This document shows positions 38,063-49,337 of a stretch of 64,000 bases of DNA, one piece after another. The DNA is taken from contig NZ_WMBQ01000001.1 in NCBI RefSeq assembly GCF_009708035.1, positions 620,001-684,000 on the forward strand, in the 5' to 3' direction. Position 1 is the stretch's first letter; each line of letters opens with the position of its first letter. Source of the DNA: Hyphomicrobium album (lineage in GTDB: Bacteria > Pseudomonadota > Alphaproteobacteria > Rhizobiales > Hyphomicrobiaceae). Below the pieces are notes generated by a model, which made no database searches, was not told the DNA's origin, and worked only from the letters and a program-made list of their open reading frames with translations. The position numbers and the translations under genes were made by a program.

Positions 38063-38737
38063 TCAGGTGCCGTTGGCGCCAACCGCCGACTTGGTGCCGA
38101 ACAGCAGATCCTTGTCGTCGATGTACCAGCGCTCGGTCTCGACGATCTCCGGCGGCTGGCCGCTGGCGAGCAACCACCCGTCGACGGCGAACTGCTGGCC
38201 CGACGACGTCTCCTTGAGGATTGCCGCGTAGTGGGTCCAGCCGGAGAAGCCGCGCCGGAGGTCCTCTTTGATCATCACCGAGCCGACCTGATGATGCTTG
38301 AATAGTTTGTGGCGCTCCATCACCAGAAGGTAGCTCGACAGGTTCGTCGCCACGTCGACGCAATCCATCTGCCCGGGATCGCCGTTGCCGAGCGCATCGT
38401 CGCCCGGCCGGTCATTGTGCGTCCCCACTGCCTTGTCCGCACGCCGGCCCATCCAGGCGAGCGCCTCGCGGGTCGCTTCGCGCTCGCCGGCAGCCGTCAC
38501 GGTGCGCTTTGGCGTCATGAACTTGCGCACCTCCGCCAGGTCGGCCGCGGTAAACTTGAAGGCCGTTTGGGTCCGGCAGCCGTACGAGCTGCAGACGAAC
38601 ACCTTGTCCTTCTCTGGCAGGCGGGCTTTGTACGTCGCGTAGTGCTCGTCGATCAGGCCCTTCGGCTGATACGCACAGCCCGGCAGGGCCAGAACAGCCA
38701 CAAACCCAAGTCCGATCAGGCGGGGGTTACGCGCCAC
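38063..38737 (-). CDS. Lipoprotein A, paralogue of the 42739 lipoprotein, papain-like motifs
   Basis: This 224-residue lipoprotein has a lipobox LALPGC (Cys21). It is clearly paralogous to the protein at 42739-43491: both share VFVCSSYGCRTQT, FTAADxAEV, MGxRADKAVGTxNDRPGDD, GNGDPGQMDCVDVATNLxSY, GWTHYAxIL, FAVDGWLLASGxPPEIVExE and RWYIDD. The spacing of an invariant Cys in MDCVD, His in GWTHYA and Asp in FAVDGW recalls transglutaminase-like or papain-like cysteine enzymes. Catalysis is my inference. It reads away from porin 2. The lipid anchor would place it in the inner or outer membrane facing the periplasm. Confidence 0.78.
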   Translation of the reverse strand: MARNPRLIGLGFVAVLALPGCAYQPKGLIDEHYATYKARLPEKDKVFVCSSYGCRTQTAFKFTAADLAEVRKFMTPKRTVTAAGEREATREALAWMGRRADKAVGTHNDRPGDDALGNGDPGQMDCVDVATNLSSYLLVMERHKLFKHHQVGSVMIKEDLRRGFSGWTHYAAILKETSSGQQFAVDGWLLASGQPPEIVETERWYIDDKDLLFGTKSAVGANGT

Positions 38738-39159
38738 AACGCCGGTCCTGCTACGCAGTTACGGAAGCGACGTTAGCCGCGCGGCTGTGGATTAGCCATC
38801 GCCAACCCCGCTTTGTGGTTTCCGCGTATCCGCCGCGCCACAGGAAGCAGAGTCGAAATCGACCTTACCGCTCTGCAGATATCTGCCCGGGACCATTCAG
38901 CCGGAGGCGTGGCCCCCTTGCAGCACCGTGTTAACCGCGGTGCCACAGCGGTTTTGTCATGAACTGTCACAATGTCCTTTCGGGTTTATTGTGACGAAGC
39001 CCTCCCGTAATCCTTGGTCCCAGCGAGGCCCGCCAGCGATGTAGCGGCGGCGTGGCTGAGCGGCGTGGTCGCGTGAGTGTGCGTTGCGTGCGTGTTGCGT
39101 AGGTGCAGTTGCGTCGATCGAAGGCCGAGTTGAGGCGTACCTTCGTGGGAGTTGAGTAT
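38738..39159. promoter_or_regulatory. Divergent region between lipoprotein A and porin 2
   Basis: These 422 bases carry no gene and must contain both promoters. Porin 2's ribosome-binding site GGGAG is at 39148-39152. I see no named operator. Confidence 0.4.
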
Positions 39160-40503
39160 ATGTTCGGGGGAGTAGGTAAGGCGGGGTGGGCAACCATCCT
39201 CGTGGCGGGCGGCCTGATGCTGGGAACCAGCGTCTCCGCCCAGGCAGCTGATCTGGGCGGCGATTGCTGCGCGGATCTTGAGGAGCGGATCGCCGAGCTC
39301 GAGGCCACCACTGCTCGCAAGGGCAACCGCAAGGTGAGCCTCACGATCAGCGGCTACGTCGACAAGGCCGTGATGTACTGGGACGATGGCGGGGAGAGCA
39401 ACGCCTACGTCGTCGACAACGATTTCGCCCAGACGCGCTTCTGGTTCACCGGCAAGGCAACGATCGCCACGGGTTGGACGGCAGGCTACAGGATCGAGAT
39501 CGGTCTTGATAACGCCTCGTCCGACAGCGTCAGCCAGTTCCAACACAACGGTGCCGCTCTCGGCGTGTTTGCCGGTACCGGCGGTGCCCCGAGCTTCTTC
39601 GAGCTTCGCCAGTCGCACTGGTTCATCGAGAGCGAGGATTACGGCAAGGTGTCCGTCGGTCTCTTGTCCGGCGCGCAAGACGACATGTACAAGTGGGGCA
39701 ACGTCGGCAAGGCCTACTCGGACGCCGAGCTGCATTACAACGGCAGGTTCTTCCTGAAGCAGGGTGGCGTCAACAACTACACCAACCTCATCTGGGACAA
39801 CGTCGCCAACAACCTCGACAATCAGCGCGTTAACGCCGTGCGCTACGACACCCCCAAGATCTTCAAGGTCCTCGTCGCCACGGCCTCCTGGGGCGAGGAC
39901 GACATCTGGGACGTAGGCGTCCGCTTTGACCATAAGTTCGGTTCGACCGAAAATATCCACGTCAAAGCCGGCATCTCCTACACGGACGACAACCAGGCCG
40001 GCCTCGGGAACCCGCCGCGCGACGAGCCAAACGATCTCGTGGGCTCGTTCGGCATCTCCGAGGCGGAGACCGGACTCTACTTCTACGGTGCCGCCGGCCG
40101 CCGCGAGTTCGACGACCAGCCAGTAGCATTCACCGACGAGGCCACTTATTACTACGGTCAGGTCGGCATCAACCGGAAGCTCATCGACCTCGGCAGCACC
40201 AACTTCCACGTCGACTACGGCCGGTATGACGATTGGGGCGCCGGAACGGGCTTTGATATTGGACAGGCGGCCAACATCGCTGCGGGCGTCAATCCTGCTG
40301 GCAGCACCCACACCATTGTCTCCAGCGAGGTGACGCGTTGGGGATTCGGCGCCACGCAGAACCTCAAGGCGGCCGAGATGGACATCTATGCCGTCTTCAA
40401 TCACTATGAGGCCGATATCACGGCGACCTCCGGTGGCGTTGTCGCGCCGCTCGCGATCGACGACTGGTGGGCTGCAACAGCCGGCGGCCGTATCAACTTC
40501 TGA
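39160..40503 (+). CDS. Porin 2 of the three-porin locus
   Basis: This is a 447-residue porin. ATG at 39160 follows GGGAG and gives a signal peptide (1-30, ending SAQAA). As in the other two porins, the mature N-terminus is DLGGDCCADLEERIAELEAT followed by ARKGNRKVSLTISGYV. Beyond that it diverges: the barrel shares the FTGKATIATGWTAGYRIEIG and SWGEDDIWDVGVRFD strands but lacks the porin 1/3 segments such as VDGSGSLVPANWV. The C-terminus TAGGRINF ends in phenylalanine. It probably differs in solute preference or regulation from porins 1 and 3. A terminator follows at 40530-40560. Confidence 0.88.
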   Translation: MFGGVGKAGWATILVAGGLMLGTSVSAQAADLGGDCCADLEERIAELEATTARKGNRKVSLTISGYVDKAVMYWDDGGESNAYVVDNDFAQTRFWFTGKATIATGWTAGYRIEIGLDNASSDSVSQFQHNGAALGVFAGTGGAPSFFELRQSHWFIESEDYGKVSVGLLSGAQDDMYKWGNVGKAYSDAELHYNGRFFLKQGGVNNYTNLIWDNVANNLDNQRVNAVRYDTPKIFKVLVATASWGEDDIWDVGVRFDHKFGSTENIHVKAGISYTDDNQAGLGNPPRDEPNDLVGSFGISEAETGLYFYGAAGRREFDDQPVAFTDEATYYYGQVGINRKLIDLGSTNFHVDYGRYDDWGAGTGFDIGQAANIAAGVNPAGSTHTIVSSEVTRWGFGATQNLKAAEMDIYAVFNHYEADITATSGGVVAPLAIDDWWAATAGGRINF

Positions 40504-40529
40504 TCGCACTAGCCTCCTACGAATGCGCG

Positions 40530-40560
40530 GAAGCCGCCCCCCAAGGGCGGCTTCTTGCGT
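40530..40560 (+). terminator. Terminator of porin 2
   Basis: GAAGCCGCCC (40530-40539) pairs with GGGCGGCTTC (40545-40554), followed by TTGCGTTC. It is the same stem as after porin 1, with a weaker T-tract. Confidence 0.75.
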
Positions 40561-41132
40561 TCGGGCGCCGCGACGACCTCTATAGTGTAGTGCGCCATGC
40601 GCACCCAGGATCGGGTTGTATCGACCGGCGCGCCGCGGGGCACCGCCCGTCGCTCCCGATCACAGGCAGGAATGTTCCCACGCACCGGGATATCCACATC
40701 CCATCCCCAGCCGAATATGACGGGCGACGCCGCGCGATTGGCTGGCGATAGGCGACATGAGCGGCCACACCTGGCGCACGCTCCCCAACGTGCAGCCGCG
40801 ACCAACCGCCATTATCGCGCAAGTCGTTGACCGCTCCGCTCTTTACCCCTACCGCTGGAGCAGTGCCCCGCCTCGCAGATGGCCGGAAAATTCGCCGTCT
40901 TGAATGGTGTTACCGGCAAGGCGCTCGTGGCCCCACCGCCACACTCGTGGACTCGTCACCACGAATTCGGCACTGCCTAATTGTTGCACTCCCACGAATC
41001 ACAGCAGTGTCCGGCCTGGCACGCAGCGATCCTTGAGGGATACGCATTGCGCATTGCTAGGGCGGTTTTCTTGTCTCGCGTTCGTTTTGTTCAGCGTCCG
41101 CCATCAGCTGAGACGAAGACGGGAGACTAAAT
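40561..41132. other. Long gap between porins 2 and 3
   Basis: About 570 bases without a gene I can support. The frames present are short and give no recognisable protein. The last 20 bases hold the porin 3 ribosome-binding site (GGGAG near 41120). A regulatory RNA could lie here, but nothing in the sequence shows it. Confidence 0.4.
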
Positions 41133-42551
41133 ATGAAGAAATCCAGCCTTAGCGCCCTGGTGGCAGCGGGCCTGCTAGCGGGCGGTCTCTCCGCCGGTAG
41201 CGCCTCCGCAGCCGACCTTGGGGGGAATTGCTGCGCTGATCTCGAAGAGCGTATCGCTGAACTCGAAGCGACGACCGCCCGCAAGGGCAACCGCAAGGTT
41301 TCGCTGACCGTATCCGGTTGGGTCGGTGAGCAGGTCATGTACTGGGACGACGGCGTCGAGACGAACACCTACGTGACGGGCCTCGGTTCGACGCTCGCCT
41401 CGCACTTCAAGTTCACCGGTCAGGCCACGATCTCTCCGGGCTGGTCGGCGGGCTACGTGATCCACGTGGAAGCGATGGACTCCGACTCGCTCACGATCAA
41501 CCAGTTCTCGCAGCACAATGCTTCGGCCCTGGGCGCCAACGGCGCTTATGCCGTGCAGCTCTTGCAGTCCTACTGGTTCATCAAGAGCGACCACCTTGGC
41601 AAGCTCGGCGTCGGCCTCCAGTCGTCCGCTTCGGATAACGCGGCGATCCTGGTTGACGGCTCTGGCTCGCTCGTTCCGGCGAACTGGGTGATGTTCGACT
41701 ACAACGGCTTCCTGCTCCGCAACTCTGGTAGCCAGACGATCTCTGCGCTCAACTGGCAGCAGGTCGGCGGCTTCTGCTTCGGTGGTGGCGGCGCCGGCGG
41801 CGACTGCTTCGGCGCTCCGCGCGACTCTATCCGCTACGACTCGCCGACCTTCGGTGGCTTCTCGGTCTCGGCCTCTTGGGGTGAGGACGACTTCTGGGAC
41901 GTCGCGGCTCGCTACTCGGGTGAGTACAACGGCTTCAAGCTTGCCGCCGCTGCTGCCTACTCGCAGTGGAGCCAGGACTTCTTCACTGGGTCGACTGCAG
42001 TTCCTCCCGGTGTGTTTGGTAACACTGGACCAGGCTTCATCCAGGCTGGCGACGGCCGCTGGATCGACTACTTCCAGGTTGGTGCCTACGTCGAGCACGT
42101 CCCGACTGGCCTCTGGCTGTACGGCGCCTACGGTCACGTCGATCCGGACGGTGTAACTGCTCCGTCGCTCGGCATCAACGGTGCCGTCGCGGCAGGTGGT
42201 CTCGACCGGGCTGGTGGCGACACGTACTACATCAAGGGCGGTCTGCGCGAGCGCTGGCATCCCCTGGGTCACACGGTTCTCTACGGCGAGTACGAGAAGT
42301 TTGACGGCGCCAACTCCGACTTCCTGGCCAACGCTTTGATCTCGGCCAGCAGCACGCTCTGGGGTCTTGGTGTGGTGCAGGAGATCGACGCGGCTGCCAT
42401 GTCGCTGTGGGTTTCCTACCGCCATATCTCTGCTGACTTCAGCGGCGTGGGTTGCGCCAGCGCTGTCCAGACCGGTGCCGTCGGCCTCGACGTTGGCTGC
42501 GCTACCGATGACTTCCAGTACGTGAAGGCCGGCGCTCTGATCAACTTCTGA
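41133..42551 (+). CDS. Porin 3 of the three-porin locus
   Basis: This 472-residue porin has a signal peptide nearly identical to that of porin 1 (MKKSSLSALVAAGLLAGGLS, cut after SASA) and the shared ADLGGNCCADLEERIAELEA segment. It follows porin 1 strand by strand, with longer loops: a Gly/Cys-rich insertion FCFGGGGAGGDCFG and a loop FTGSTAVPPGVFGNTGPGFI. At the DNA level synonymous changes are frequent between the two, so the duplication is old and the protein is under selection. It ends KAGALINF. GGGAG precedes the ATG. The paralogous lipoprotein B gene follows after a strong terminator. Confidence 0.88.
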   Translation: MKKSSLSALVAAGLLAGGLSAGSASAADLGGNCCADLEERIAELEATTARKGNRKVSLTVSGWVGEQVMYWDDGVETNTYVTGLGSTLASHFKFTGQATISPGWSAGYVIHVEAMDSDSLTINQFSQHNASALGANGAYAVQLLQSYWFIKSDHLGKLGVGLQSSASDNAAILVDGSGSLVPANWVMFDYNGFLLRNSGSQTISALNWQQVGGFCFGGGGAGGDCFGAPRDSIRYDSPTFGGFSVSASWGEDDFWDVAARYSGEYNGFKLAAAAAYSQWSQDFFTGSTAVPPGVFGNTGPGFIQAGDGRWIDYFQVGAYVEHVPTGLWLYGAYGHVDPDGVTAPSLGINGAVAAGGLDRAGGDTYYIKGGLRERWHPLGHTVLYGEYEKFDGANSDFLANALISASSTLWGLGVVQEIDAAAMSLWVSYRHISADFSGVGCASAVQTGAVGLDVGCATDDFQYVKAGALINF

Positions 42552-42581
42552 TCGCCGCTCTTCTATCTCTCTCAAAGACTG

Positions 42582-42616
42582 AACCGCCCCGGTACCCCCG
42601 GGGCGGTTTTTTTTTG
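42582..42616 (+). terminator. Terminator of porin 3
   Basis: AACCGCCCC (42582-42590) pairs with GGGGCGGTT (42600-42608), followed by an unbroken run of T ending near 42615. It is a strong Rho-independent terminator. Confidence 0.93.
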
Positions 42617-42738
42617 ACACGCATCGGTGCTCGATGCTCCCGCGCATCAGTTTTCTGCTCTGCACAGGGATTGCGCTTGGCGCCTACCGGCGCGATGACC
42701 CGACTCAACGCGCGTGATAGCGACGAATCTCTGCCGGG

Positions 42739-43491
42739 ATGGGATCAGCGGGCATCGTGACCAACGGACTTAGCGATGATGCGCGACGGCGTGCGCCGAT
42801 TGCGGGAAGATTCTGTCGCGTCCTGTCGGCGCTCGCGCTGACGTGCGCGCTCGTTGGCTGCGCTTATCAGGGCAGCGGTCTGGTCGAAGTCCATTACCAG
42901 AAATACAAGGCGCGGATGCCCGAAGGCGATCGCGTTTTCGTGTGCAGCTCCTACGGCTGCCGCACCCAGACCCCGTTCAGGTTTACGGCCGCGGATATCG
43001 CCGAGGTCAAGAAGATCATGGCCAAGGGCGCCGCCACGCCCGCGGCCGAGCGCGACGCCGCGAAAGTGGCGGTCGGCTGGATGGGGAGCCGCGCCGACAA
43101 GGCGGTCGGCACGTCTAACGACCGGCCGGGCGACGACCTCGCCGGCAACGGCGACCCGGGACAGATGGACTGCGTGGACGTCGCCACGAACCTGACGAGC
43201 TACATGTTGGTCATGGAGCGCAACAAGCTGCTCCGCCATCACACCGTCGGATCGATCTATGTCAAAGAGGACATACGGCGAGGCTGGGATGGCTGGACGC
43301 ACTACGCCGGCATCCTGATCGACAACAAGTCGAAGCAGAAGTTCGCCGTCGACGGCTGGCTCTTGGCCAGCGGCAAGCCGCCGGAGATCGTCGAGGTCGA
43401 GCGCTGGTATATCGACGACAGCGATCTCCTGTTCGGCGCCAAGGGCGCCCCGGTGGCCTCCATGAAGCCCACGGCCACTGCGGGAAATTGA
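42739..43491 (+). CDS. Lipoprotein B, paralogue of the 38063 lipoprotein, papain-like motifs
   Basis: This encodes 250 residues with a lipobox CALVGC (Cys41 from the ATG at 42739; a later GTG at 42757 would shorten the leader). It shares with the 38063-38737 protein all the segments listed there, including MDCVDVATNLTSYMLVMERN, GWTHYAGIL and FAVDGWLLASGKPPEIVE, so Cys, His and Asp positions are conserved. A cysteine pair (VFVCSSYGCRTQT) is also invariant. The two copies flank porins 2 and 3 in opposite orientation. I infer a periplasmic or outer-membrane enzyme of transglutaminase/papain-like fold; no named family is recognised. Confidence 0.78.
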   Translation: MGSAGIVTNGLSDDARRRAPIAGRFCRVLSALALTCALVGCAYQGSGLVEVHYQKYKARMPEGDRVFVCSSYGCRTQTPFRFTAADIAEVKKIMAKGAATPAAERDAAKVAVGWMGSRADKAVGTSNDRPGDDLAGNGDPGQMDCVDVATNLTSYMLVMERNKLLRHHTVGSIYVKEDIRRGWDGWTHYAGILIDNKSKQKFAVDGWLLASGKPPEIVEVERWYIDDSDLLFGAKGAPVASMKPTATAGN

Positions 43492-43579
43492 CGCCTCCGC
43501 ACGCCGATTGGCAGCGACATGCGCAATTCCCTATGCTGTCCCGTCGCGCTTCCGCGGGCCCGGTGGATTCAGAAGTCAG

Positions 43580-44755
43580 ATGTTCGTCACGTTCTTCCAT
43601 GCCCTGAAGCGGGCCGGCTTGCCGGTCACTCTGAAAGAGTACCTCACGCTGCTCGAAGGCCTTGAGGCCGGCGTCACCGGTCGCCAGGTCGAGGACTTCT
43701 ATTTCTTGTCGCGCGCCTGCCTCGTCAAAGACGAGCGCAACCTCGATCGCTTCGACCGCGTCTTCGGCGAGGTGTTCAAGGGCATCGCCGCGCTGCCCGA
43801 TGCGATCGAGGCCGAGATCCCGGAGGAATGGCTGCGGCTGGTCTCGGCGCTGCATCTCTCCGAGGAGGACAAACGGCGCATCGAGGAGCTCGGCGGCTGG
43901 GAGAAGATCATGGAGACGCTGAAGAAGCGTCTCGAGGAACAGAAGGGCCGCCATGCCGGCGGCAACAAGTGGATCGGCACCGGCGGCACCTCGCCGTTCG
44001 GCGCCTACGGCTACAATCCTGCCGGCGTGCGCATCGGACAGAAGGAAAGCCGCCACCGTCGCGCGATCAAGGTGTGGGACAAGCGCGAGTTCAAGGACCT
44101 CGATCAGACAGTCGAAATCGGCACCCGCAATATCAAGGTCGCGCTGCGCCGGTTGCGCTCATTCGCGCGCTCAGGCGCCGCCGAGGAGCTGGATCTCTCC
44201 GGGACGATCCGCGGCACGGCCGAGAAAGGCTACCTCGACATCCGCATGGTCCCCGAGCGCCACAACGCGGTGAAGGTCCTGATGTTCTTCGACGTGGGCG
44301 GCTCGATGGACTGGCACATCAAGGGCGCGGAGGAGCTGTTCTCTGCAGCGCGCACCGAGTTCAAGCACCTCGAGTACTTCTACTTTCACAACTGCCTCTA
44401 TGAGAACGTCTGGAAGAGCAATGCGCGGCGGCGAACCGAGCTCATCTCCACCTGGGACCTGCTCCATACCTACCCGGCCGACTACAAGGTCATCTTCATC
44501 GGTGACGCGGCGATGAGCCCCTACGAGGTCACCCATGTAGGGGGAGCCGTCGAGCACATGAACCCCGAGCCCGGCGCCCTTTGGCTGCGGCGGGTGGCCG
44601 AAACTTGGCGCCATTGCGTCTGGCTCAATCCGACCGCGGAGCGCCACTGGGGCTACACACCATCAATTGCCATGATCCGCGACATAATGGAGGGGCGCAT
44701 GTACCCCCTGACGCTCGAGGGCCTCGACGGGGCGATGGGGGAGCTGATGCGCTAG
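43580..44755 (+). CDS. CoxE-like VWA-domain protein
   Basis: This encodes 391 residues in the CoxE/VWA family that pairs with MoxR-type ATPases. It starts MFVTFFHALKRAGLPVTLKE, typical of the family, has VKDERNLDRFDRVF, and the middle YGYNPAGVRIGQKESRHRRA. The VWA domain holds a MIDAS-like MFFDVGGSMDWHIK (Asp about 238), in which the usual DxSxS serine is glycine. FYFHNCLYENVWK and VIFIGDAAMSPYEV follow. The likely partner is the ATPase at 25592-26437, unusually about 17 kb away. ATG at 43580 was chosen for its match to family N-termini. Confidence 0.87.
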   Translation: MFVTFFHALKRAGLPVTLKEYLTLLEGLEAGVTGRQVEDFYFLSRACLVKDERNLDRFDRVFGEVFKGIAALPDAIEAEIPEEWLRLVSALHLSEEDKRRIEELGGWEKIMETLKKRLEEQKGRHAGGNKWIGTGGTSPFGAYGYNPAGVRIGQKESRHRRAIKVWDKREFKDLDQTVEIGTRNIKVALRRLRSFARSGAAEELDLSGTIRGTAEKGYLDIRMVPERHNAVKVLMFFDVGGSMDWHIKGAEELFSAARTEFKHLEYFYFHNCLYENVWKSNARRRTELISTWDLLHTYPADYKVIFIGDAAMSPYEVTHVGGAVEHMNPEPGALWLRRVAETWRHCVWLNPTAERHWGYTPSIAMIRDIMEGRMYPLTLEGLDGAMGELMR

Positions 44756-44893
44756 CCTCGGCTGAGGCCGAGTTGTCTAGACCGCTTGCTTGAAGGCGTT
44801 CGTTGCCGGCCGCACGGCGATTGACGCTACCGCAATTGGCGCTAAGGTCCGCCGAACTGGACGCGCCGGATGGATGGGGATGAGGGGCACGCC

Positions 44894-45391
44894 ATGAAGC
44901 CCGCAGGCTCGCTCGCGCTGCTTGCATTGCTGCTTGCCGGCTGCTCTGCCGGCTCGGGTCTGACAACCGGTGCGCTCCTGGGCGATGACAAGCCCGCCGC
45001 CCCCGTCAATGACGCCCCCGCTCGCGCCTTCCAGGTCGGAACCGCCTCCGCGCGCGCCGTTAAATGCGGCTTCAATTTCGATCCCGCCAAGCTGAAGACC
45101 AACTACCTCGCTTACGAAAAGCAGCAGCCCAGCGGCCAGGACACGGCCAAGATCGAGCGCATTTACGATGTCTCGTTCAACGGCGTCGCCAAGGCAGTCG
45201 CGGGCGAAGGCGAGTACTGCAGCGAAACGAAGACGAAAACCATCAAGGCCGATCTCGGACGCCACCTCGCCGGCGATTACACACCGCGCGTCGTACCCAA
45301 GGAGCAAGAGGAAGGGCTGTTCTCAGGCATGGGCAGCGGCGGCAGCGCCCCCGAGTACAAGGCCAAGCATCCGATGGACAACAGCGATTGA
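44894..45391 (+). CDS. Small lipoprotein
   Basis: This 165-residue lipoprotein has MKPAGSLALLALLLAGCSAG, with lipobox LLAGC (Cys17). GAGGGG precedes the ATG at 44894. The mature part has two more cysteines (VKCGFNFDPAKLKTNY and EGEYCSETK), probably a disulfide, and a C-terminal Gly/Ser and charged tail. No named domain is recognised. The next gene, a small membrane protein, begins 28 bases on and is probably cotranscribed. Confidence 0.75.
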   Translation: MKPAGSLALLALLLAGCSAGSGLTTGALLGDDKPAAPVNDAPARAFQVGTASARAVKCGFNFDPAKLKTNYLAYEKQQPSGQDTAKIERIYDVSFNGVAKAVAGEGEYCSETKTKTIKADLGRHLAGDYTPRVVPKEQEEGLFSGMGSGGSAPEYKAKHPMDNSD

Positions 45392-45418
45392 TCGCCGTGG
45401 GCGCGGAGGATCGCTGAC

Positions 45419-45778
45419 GTGCAGCAACTCCTCTGGCTGGAAACGCTCTTGAAGCTCGTCCCCGGCATCTTGCTCACGCTTGCGCCCCTGAGCACCTTGC
45501 GTGTTCTCGGCCTGCCGCGACCCGATACCGGGTTCTGGCCCCGCCTCTGCGGTGCGCTTCTCATTGGCACCGCCGGCGCACTGTTCCTGGAAGGCACGGC
45601 ACGCGGGCACGGGCTCGGCCTTGCGGGAAATATTGTCATTAACCTTTGCGGCGCCTCAGTCCTCGCAACGCTCCTGGTTTTGGACGCTGGCCCCGCCTCG
45701 CGGCGCGGACGCGTTACCGTTTGGCTCATCGTGTGCCTACTCGTCGTCGCCAGCGTTGTCGAAATCGCAACACTCTAA
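45419..45778 (+). CDS. Small integral membrane protein
   Basis: This encodes 119 residues with about four hydrophobic helices (WLETLLKLVPGILLTLAPLS, PRLCGALLIGTAGALFLEGT, GNIVINLCGASVLATLLVLD, VTVWLIVCLLVVASVVEIAT). GTG at 45419 has GGAGG ten bases upstream. No family is recognised. It follows the lipoprotein gene by 28 bases. Confidence 0.7.
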   Translation: MQQLLWLETLLKLVPGILLTLAPLSTLRVLGLPRPDTGFWPRLCGALLIGTAGALFLEGTARGHGLGLAGNIVINLCGASVLATLLVLDAGPASRRGRVTVWLIVCLLVVASVVEIATL

Positions 45779-45864
45779 CCCCTCTTAGTCTCCCGGTGGC
45801 ACGCCGCTTGCTCAGCCAAAACTGCGGCTCGAGGGCCTGCCCGTAGGGAGCACGGAAAGCACGC

Positions 45865-48145
<2,281 letters not shown>

Positions 48146-48466
48146 TTAGAACTGTTTCGCCGGAACGCGGACGACGAGCCCGTCGAGCTCCGGCGTCAGC
48201 TTGATCTGGCAGCTGAGGCGGCTCTGCTCGCGCACGTCGAATGCGAAGTCGAGCATGTCCTCTTCCATTTGCGACGGCTTGCCGGTCTTTTCACGCCAAG
48301 CGTCGTCAACGTACACATGGCACGTCGCGCAGGCGCAGGCACCGCCGCACTCCGCCTCGATGCCGGGAACGTCATTCATCTTCGCCGATTCCATCAGCGT
48401 CACACCGGGCTCGGCCTCGACCACCTGCTCGCTACCGTCAGGCTGAATGAAGGTGATCTTGGGCAT
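48146..48466 (-). CDS. 2Fe-2S ferredoxin, adrenodoxin/Fdx type
   Basis: This 106-residue ferredoxin begins [20 protein letters not shown]. Cluster ligands are Cys40, Cys46 and Cys49 ([16 protein letters not shown]5CX2C) and Cys86 (SRLSCQIKL), the adrenodoxin arrangement. Such ferredoxins carry electrons to iron-sulfur-cluster assembly or monooxygenases. It is the first gene of an operon with the reductase at 47084-48127, which is its probable electron donor. Confidence 0.95.
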   Translation of the reverse strand: MPKITFIQPDGSEQVVEAEPGVTLMESAKMNDVPGIEAECGGACACATCHVYVDDAWREKTGKPSQMEEDMLDFAFDVREQSRLSCQIKLTPELDGLVVRVPAKQF

Positions 48467-48613
48467 CGTGTGGGGCGGAACTCCGAATGGCGGGCCGGTG
48501 CGTTCGCGCGACCGGGCCGATCCGCCGGCAAAGGGCGGTCAAGGCCCCGCACCAATAATCGGCGCTGCCAGCAAATTCAAGCGGTGCACGGTCGCAAGCC
48601 GGGGCGCCGCAGG

Positions 48614-48994
48614 TCAGGCGGCGTGGGCCAATGACGCGATATATTCGCGCGCTTCGCCGGCGGCTTTCTCGAGCCGGCCGACGACCTTACGGCGCTCGCG
48701 GGCATCCGGCAGGTGGTGCAGCTTCTCCGCCGTCTCGGCCAGCGTCGCCAGCGACCACGCGCCGACGGCACGCGCCGAACCCTTCAACGTGTGCGCTGCG
48801 ATGCCCCACTCCTTCATCGAGGCGGCCTCGTTCAAGGCTCCGATGGTGATGGGCAGCTGGTCGGCAAACAGCCCCAGGATCTCGACCTCGAGGTCGCGGT
48901 CGCCGAGCGTATAGCGGCGCAGGTGGTCCAGATCGACCGGCCGCGACTCACTGGTCGCTTTGACGCCGCTACCTGGAGAATCACTTGCCATCAT
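48614..48994 (-). CDS. Hpt-domain phosphotransfer protein
   Basis: This encodes 126 residues, a single histidine phosphotransfer domain: AAHTLKGSARAVGAWSLATL places the phospho-accepting His at residue 68. It is a free Hpt shuttle between a hybrid kinase and a response regulator. The usual ChpT, CckA's partner, is a larger two-domain protein, so this is not ChpT. No kinase or regulator is adjacent. Two ATGs in a row (48994 and 48991) lie at the start; the RBS is weak. Divergent from the long coiled-coil gene. Confidence 0.9.
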   Translation of the reverse strand: MMASDSPGSGVKATSESRPVDLDHLRRYTLGDRDLEVEILGLFADQLPITIGALNEAASMKEWGIAAHTLKGSARAVGAWSLATLAETAEKLHHLPDARERRKVVGRLEKAAGEAREYIASLAHAA

Positions 48995-49337
48995 CGGCGG
49001 TTACTCGCATTTCGGGCGCCGGGACGCGCCCCGTTTCGCCAGGCATTCTGGCGGCTTGAGCCTCACACACAGGTTATAAGTGCCAGTAAATTGCGCCCCC
49101 TCAACTAGAGCATTAACCTTCGACCGACTCGCACGCAGAAATGGCCGCGGGGCGAATGGGTTGAACCTTTCTTTTGCCCCAAACAGCGGCCAAGCGTTGG
49201 GAGACGGGTGGATTAGCATTTCTGATGGCAGGCGCTGAGGTTGGCCTTGTGGGGAGGCCGTGCGCCGCTCCGATTTGCTGGCAAACTTCCCGTTCGGTCG
49301 CGTGCTCTTGATGGATCATACGGGGGACGCGTCAGGC
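48995..49337. other. Divergent region, Hpt gene to coiled-coil gene
   Basis: These 343 bases carry no separate gene. The end holds possible upstream starts for the coiled-coil gene (GTG 49260 after GGGGAGG, ATG 49311). Confidence 0.4.
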
